Source: Emmonsiellopsis sp. PD_33 (Eukaryota > Ascomycota > Eurotiomycetes > Onygenales > Ajellomycetaceae). Taken from it: DNA of 64,000 bases. Positions 58,808-64,000 of the stretch are shown here, in pieces. The notes under the pieces are model-generated. The model was not told where the DNA came from. It ran no database searches and was given only the letters and a program-made list of their open reading frames with translations. Numbering within the stretch: position 1 is the first letter of the stretch; every line of letters starts with the position of its first letter. A program made the translations under genes and the position numbers. The stretch spans positions 1 through 64,000 of the forward strand of contig JANTQF010000147.1 of the NCBI GenBank assembly GCA_032988165.1, given 5' to 3'.

Positions 58808-60650
58808 GGTAGTCAGGGGCATGATTTCCAGGCTGTTGGGAGAATGTTAGCATCCTCACCCCCTTGTGGGGAGGTGGGTGCTAGTGGTAGTCAAAACATT
58901 GCAGCTGGCTAATCAGCATTATTATTACCAGGGCCTTCTGGTCCAGATCAACAGAATGGATGTCACCAGCCTGGTGGATAAATTAGTTCTCAGAGTGATG
59001 CTATTAACCCAGCTCTGTTAGGATAGTAGGATATGTTTTGAATTGATTATTTACCTATATTCTTCTAATACTAGTTCTTATTAATATTTAGAGGTTTAGG
59101 AACCATCAGCTAGACATTCATGAGCATCACAACTGATGGTGAGTAACAGTAACTTTCTGTAGTTATTATCAACTACCTTGAGCCAATCTGAAGGCCTCAA
59201 CATATGTCTGAGTTAAGTTAACCATCAACAAACTTGTTTGTGGCAGAGCTTTGAGAGTCACAGTGGTGATACAGAGATTGACACAGAGGGGTTAAAGAAG
59301 TTAGAAGGATTAATGTGTTATAATGATGCAGTAAGTATGATTTATTATTCTATCTTTCTATGCAAGAAATGCTAACTACTAGGAATTATAGAGTAGGATT
59401 TTTCTGATGATGATTTTGACCTAAATGCAGATAGAGGTTTTAAGAGGTAGAGAACTAATAGTGCCCTATCACAACTCACATTGGATGATGGAAGTACTAG
59501 TTTAGGGGGTAAAAATAGATCAGAGCTTGATCTAGCTGCAGGGCCATACTATGGACTTGTGGGTAGAAATGTTATCTAGGACTTAGGTTGGACAGAGGTT
59601 ACAAGATGAAATAAGGCAGACTGTTCAGTAATAAATAGAAGAGTTTTAAACATAGCAAAGGACCTCTTGTCCACATGGCTATTCACTAGGGTTAACTGGG
59701 AACATAAGATTGATGTGCACCTAACACCATAGCTGTTAATAGTGGGTAAGAACCATACAAATCACCTAGTCCTCAGTGCTTGGCTATTTACTAGGGATTA
59801 TGATAATCAGGATAAGAATGAGTTTGAGTTGGAGGTTGATAATGAGGATAAGGCATCTTGAATCCCATCATCAGAAGAGGTAAGAGAGGTATGTATATGA
59901 TACCCTTAATTGGAGTTTATTAATATTAAATGGAAGACTATCTAATATGCAACAGATTGTTGATAATGTGGGTACCTGATGGGCACATTTCAATGCCTGA
60001 TTTTGTGAGGTGGTAGATGCATACTACTTTACTGAATCCAGTGATTCAAGGGCATGAATTGTGCAGTTATTGAGGGATGATAACTTTACAGCTGTATCTG
60101 GGGAAGAAAAGGTATGTATCATAGAAATCAGTATATATGCATGCTTGTACTAACTTGAATATCTTGATGTACAGAATGCAAAGGGTTGTTTCCTATCTGA
60201 TGTTATTATATAAGGGATTGCAAAGTGTTTCTTTAGCTGGAAAGGATTTGGACTTAGTGTTCTACCTCTGACAGCAAAGTGGTTTAATTCAATTTCAGTA
60301 GGGGTAGTGGTGGTGGTAGCAGGTGGGATATATCATGTGATAATAGAGTATGAAGGGATAGGGACACACAAAGTATGCAAGGCAGAGGCTTTTCAGAGTA
60401 AGCATAAGTTCTTATTTGCTAGTTATCATGTTGCAGTGATTAGTACTAACTGATCATGTAGGTATATACAAGTAAATGTATAATACATGGTGTAAACAGG
60501 GAGAGTTATGATGGGTAAAGGTAGCTGAGATCTTATGGAAGAAGGTGATCAAGGTAGTGGGAAGAGAGATAATAGTTGAGGAGGAAGAGGCACAGTTTAT
60601 TGAAAGTGCTTTTATCAATTCAATTGATGATCTGGAGGATATTAAGTAGT
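58808..60650 (+). pseudogene. Unassigned multi-intron gene relic
   Basis: Readable coding blocks are separated by intron-like gaps with donor and acceptor signals. Examples are GTGAGTAACAG near 59,140, GTAAGTATGA near 59,331 ending CTAACTACTAG near 59,380, and GTATGTATCA near 60,111 ending ATGTACAG near 60,174. Coding blocks include GSQGHDFQAVGRML, ESHSGDTEIDTEGLKKLEGL, DFSDDDFDLNADRGFK, LTLDDGSTSLGGKNRSELDL, and SWKGFGLSVLPLTAKWFNS followed by GVVVVVAGGIYH. The family is unknown to me. Kept introns argue against a retrocopy. Stops are again transition-type. Confidence 0.4.
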
Positions 60651-60702
60651 ATTTATTATGTTTGCAGTTCACCAATGTCAACTATATTAATATGACCAGG
60701 TG

Positions 60703-60927
60703 TTTACTGTCCTCAGCTTAAGCTGAGGAGAGAATGCCAGCACTGTGTTTACTGTCCTTAGCTTAAACTGAGAAGAGGATGGCACAGCTGCATTGACTGT
60801 CTTTAACTGAAGCTGAGAAGAGTACAGTACTGCTGAATTTATTGTCTTTAGTAGAAGCTGAGAAGAGTATGGTGATGCTACATTTACTATTCTTGACTTG
60901 GGTTAGAGACAGTATGTTGGTGTGTGG
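60703..60927. repeat. 45-bp tandem repeat, five copies (15-codon period)
   Basis: Units start at 60703, 60748, 60793, 60838 and 60883, exactly 45 bp apart, each beginning TTTACTGTC or a close variant. The first two carry the AGCTTAA palindrome core; the others carry decayed forms (AACTGAAGCTGAG and similar). The minus strand reads a 15-residue repeat of the type LFSASVKDSQCSCAI over several units (open at 61020-60763), so the array may have been part of a coding sequence. Confidence 0.85.
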
Positions 60928-61374
60928 TTTGGTGGAAATTGTGTGGTTTCTATCTGTGACATGGGTGGTGAACTGTTTGTAATTGATAAGATTTGTGTGA
61001 TAGGTATAGTCTGTGAACATAGTGGCAACTTTGGAAAGGGGGTGGTTGTGGCAAAGACAATTGATGTTGTGTGGTGTTTGATTGTAGAGTGTGTGGGTAG
61101 ACTATGGGTATTATAGGTTCCAGAAAGTATAAGCAATATATACTAGCTGTAAGAAGGACTGTGTGTGTAATTTGTGGAAATATTAGGCCCTTAGCTAGCT
61201 CTAATCACCAGGCCTGTACTCAGATCAAACACATGAGCTAAGCTGCTAAAGTCTACTAAGATTGATAACCTGCTCCTAGCTAGCACCTAGCTAAAAAAAA
61301 TTTTGCTGATATATAGCAGGCTAATTTCTGACCTTCTCTATATATAGAATATTCTCAGGAGAAAATGAGCAGTC

Positions 61375-63940
61375 AGTAAGAAGATGATTGATAAAGTTTA
61401 AATTCAAACTGAGAAAAAAAAAAGTAACTAAGAGTTAAGTTCTGATGAAGGATCTACTTCCAGCAATTAATATTCTATTAATAGAGAAGGTAGAGAAATG
61501 ATTAGAGAGGAATTCTTCATTAATAAAAGTATTAGAATATTCAACTAAAGAAAATTAAGAACTCTTTGAGAAGGTATTCTTCAATGAATTTTCAACAGTC
61601 AGAGCAGAAAAATCAAAAGTCTTCTTGAAATAAAAAACTGTTAAGTTACATTAGATGGTAAATTAGAACCTGGAGGAATATTATCAAGTAGGAGCTTAGA
61701 TACTAAGGAAGTTGAAGATTAAGAATAATAATAGTTTATTAGACTCATTATTAGAAAGATACTTATTAGAAGAGATAATTAGAAAATGGGTGAAGAGACT
61801 TATCAATCTAAATACTCAAAAGAAACTAATTGAAGGGTTGGTAGAGACAATGATCTTAAAGAAAGTATACTTAAGGGTAATAAATACTGAAGAGGTAGAG
61901 TGCAAATTCAATAAGAACTAGATGAAAAGAATAAATAAACTTGAGCTTTAATTTTATTAAGATATCTTGAAGAAGTAATTAAATAATAATCAACTAATAA
62001 AATTAAAAGCTATAATTACATCATATTCAGCAAGAAATACTAACTAACAATAAATAGTACTAGATGACTTCTTATCTCAGATTAAACTAGAGGCATACTG
62101 ACCTCCTCAAATAAGATAGTTTAATTAAGATGACAACATCAAACCTTCAGTAATCTTATAAGAATCAATAGAATCATAGGGACAGTTCTCATTGAATAAC
62201 TTTATCAATGAGACTAGGGCCTTTCAAGCTGAGGAAAGACTATTACTATACATCAATTATAAAACCCTAGGATATCAATTGGATGAATGCCAAGAAATAA
62301 GATTAGAGGAATAAGAGAAAAAGATACTTATAAATAAAATATTTAATGAGAATAACTAAATAGGCCTGAGGACTAATAATGCAGGTAGACAGTCAGCAGT
62401 AAATATAGTAATAAGCTTCTCAGAAAATAACTTGATACTAAATGAGTAAAGAGTTAGATTTAATGATATAATAGTATCTTCAACTCAATTAGAAGTAATA
62501 TTAGTTACCTTCAGAATAAGAGGACTACAACTAGAAGACCTATTCACTCCACTGGAGGCTCAATATGATAAGGCTTTTTTAGGGGAGAGAAGTTAGTATG
62601 AGAAGAGAGCATCTAGCACCCAATCAACTCTATAAGTAAATAAGAGGCAGATAAGAGAGTCAGTGATAGCACAGCTAGATATATAGGAGTTTGGAGAACT
62701 AATAAAAGAAGATCAATCTAAGAAGTTAAATAGAATTAACTGAGGAAGCCTGGCCCCAATTTGAGGATTTAAAGAACAAGATGTAGAAATAAAAGGAAAA
62801 TCAATTTTAGTGAGAAAGATTCTAGAACAAGTTAAGATTAATATATTCATTGTGAACTTACTATATTAATCCTCAATTTTTACTTAATAAATCAAGTAGT
62901 TTATCACTCAATCATTAAGTCAGAAGGGAAAGAAAAAGATGAGTATAATTATCAGTACAATGAAGTTGATAGAAGCTGTTTCATTGCACTCAAATATCTT
63001 AATAATTCAATTAGATTAGCAAACTAGAATATTATTACACATCAAACTGTCTGATAAAGTCTTCCATCTAGTTACACATGTGCAAAATAATAAAAAGATG
63101 TTAATAAAGTTGAAAAGATAAATTACTTATATAAATTAGAGGTCTAATCTGTACATCATCTCTCCAGCCTTAGTTAAGTAGCTTAATCTGCTATTAAAAT
63201 CTCTTCAGAATCTAGAACTAGCAGGAATGTCCATAAAAACTATGATGTATGGTAAAGATAATCTTATATATTATATTGAGTTGGAGGTTAACATCAAAAG
63301 AATATAAAGAATCATAAAATACTTTATAGCACTAAGAGACCCACCTCTACATTAAGAGTTCAGCTAACTGCTTCTAGAATTACCTTAACTATATTTAGTA
63401 GATTTAAGGATTAGAGTTAAGGACTTGTTGTTGATCATTAGAGATATCAGATAAGAGAAAGAACTAATTAAGATTAAAGGCTTAATAATGTAATTTAAGT
63501 ATGGAAACAACATTCTGCTATTTCTATCAAGACTGTTAGCAAACTAGAACTAAATAGTAAATATAGAAATAAAGTCAGGAAATAAGGAAGGAGATGACAA
63601 AATGAATGATGAAACTAATAGTAAGAAAGAAACTAAAAGAAACTTAGATTCCCCAATCTCATTAGATAATGATTCATTTAATATGGAAAATCCCTATTAA
63701 GTTCTGAGCAGGATTTAAAACTGCCATTCTAAACCATCTCAGAAGTAATAGCAGTATCTTTACCAGAAATTTGAAGGAGAAAGAAGAGAGGAAAGGTTTT
63801 AATTACTCTTTCAAATATAATTTAAAGCAATCAAGTATTAATATTAAAATTAACAACTAATAAATCATTTCCAGTAATCAGATGATTGAGGCATTATACT
63901 GAGAAGTTTATTATTAACTATCAAGTGAAAAGAGAAGAAT
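61375..63940 (+). pseudogene. Probable LTR-retrotransposon Gag relic, continuing toward the window edge
   Basis: One frame (phase of 61712) stays readable for at least 657 codons, to about 63,700, with only stop changes and no frameshift. The opening part reads NLEEYYQVGA.ILRKLKIKNN, LDSLLERYLLEEIIRKWVKRL, IEGLVETM and later VYLRVINTEEVE. The pattern of a LEDYY-type start, an internal leucine-rich pair of helices, a W/F..GL. motif and an A.E-rich end is that of fungal Gag capsids. The rest (for example MKLIEAVSLHSNILIIQLD) is unassigned. No LTR was found, and the partner pol would lie beyond the right edge. The region is very AT-rich and CpG-free. Confidence 0.5.
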
Positions 63941-64000
63941 TAGAAGAGTAGATCTTAAAGTTAAAAATTACATTGAAATCATTATTATTTAAATATTTGA

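Noticed and set aside
60703..60927. CRISPR-like array
   Set aside because: The 45-bp units are contiguous tandem copies without unique spacers, in a eukaryotic genome.
60763..61136. Minus frames of 85 and 77 codons as live genes
   Set aside because: The repeat-encoded frame is noted as a repeat; downstream units contain stops, so a functional gene is not supported.

Overview
The window is nuclear DNA of a filamentous ascomycete. The evidence is split genes with short introns (about 50-180 nt, GT..AG, some with CTAAC-type branch points), long pyrimidine-rich intergenic spacers, and gene families typical of Pezizomycotina. A 24 kb block in which I could find no CpG dinucleotide at all suggests a lineage with CpG-targeted repeat mutation. 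Onygenales (for example Coccidioides-like fungi) are known for this, but the species assignment is inference only.

Layout. 1-12,377: a gene-poor stretch with homopolymers and microsatellites and no convincing protein gene. 12,378-17,365: a divergent pair, acetate kinase (minus) and phosphoketolase (plus). Together they form a two-enzyme route from xylulose-5-P or fructose-6-P to acetate and ATP. 17,886-29,700: five housekeeping genes: ARPC5 (actin nucleation), an NDUFAF5-like complex I assembly methyltransferase, dynactin p62 (DCTN4), ribosomal protein eS7 and a PMC1-type Ca2+ P-ATPase. 29,701-33,463 has no convincing gene but holds a cluster of perfect hairpins (32,936-33,099). 33,464-36,959: a divergent pair of a Gfo/Idh/MocA oxidoreductase and a DHDPS-family aldolase, which looks like a small carbohydrate or sugar-acid module. 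37,560-39,790: a decayed Ty3-like reverse transcriptase relic that still has CpGs.

From about 39,888 to the end the DNA changes abruptly: AT-rich, no CpG seen, and filled with mobile-element relics whose stop codons are mostly explained by transitions. These are a full-length LTR chromovirus with two 254-bp LTRs (40,493-46,067), an unassigned relic gene (46,719-48,520), a 1,178-codon SNF2-family helicase relic free of frameshifts (48,734-52,270), a Plavaka-type DNA transposase relic (about 52,752-56,115), two further unassigned relics, and a Gag-like relic running to the window edge. An 18-bp palindrome (CCTCAGCTTAAGCTGAGG and variants) is scattered through 46-61 kb. Related inverted copies lie on both sides of the Plavaka relic.

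The observations most worth checking are the CpG-free block and its sharp edge, the SNF2 helicase beside the Plavaka transposase with the shared palindrome family, the 45-bp (15-codon) tandem repeat, the hairpin cluster, and an AA where the acetate kinase gene model needs an AG splice acceptor.
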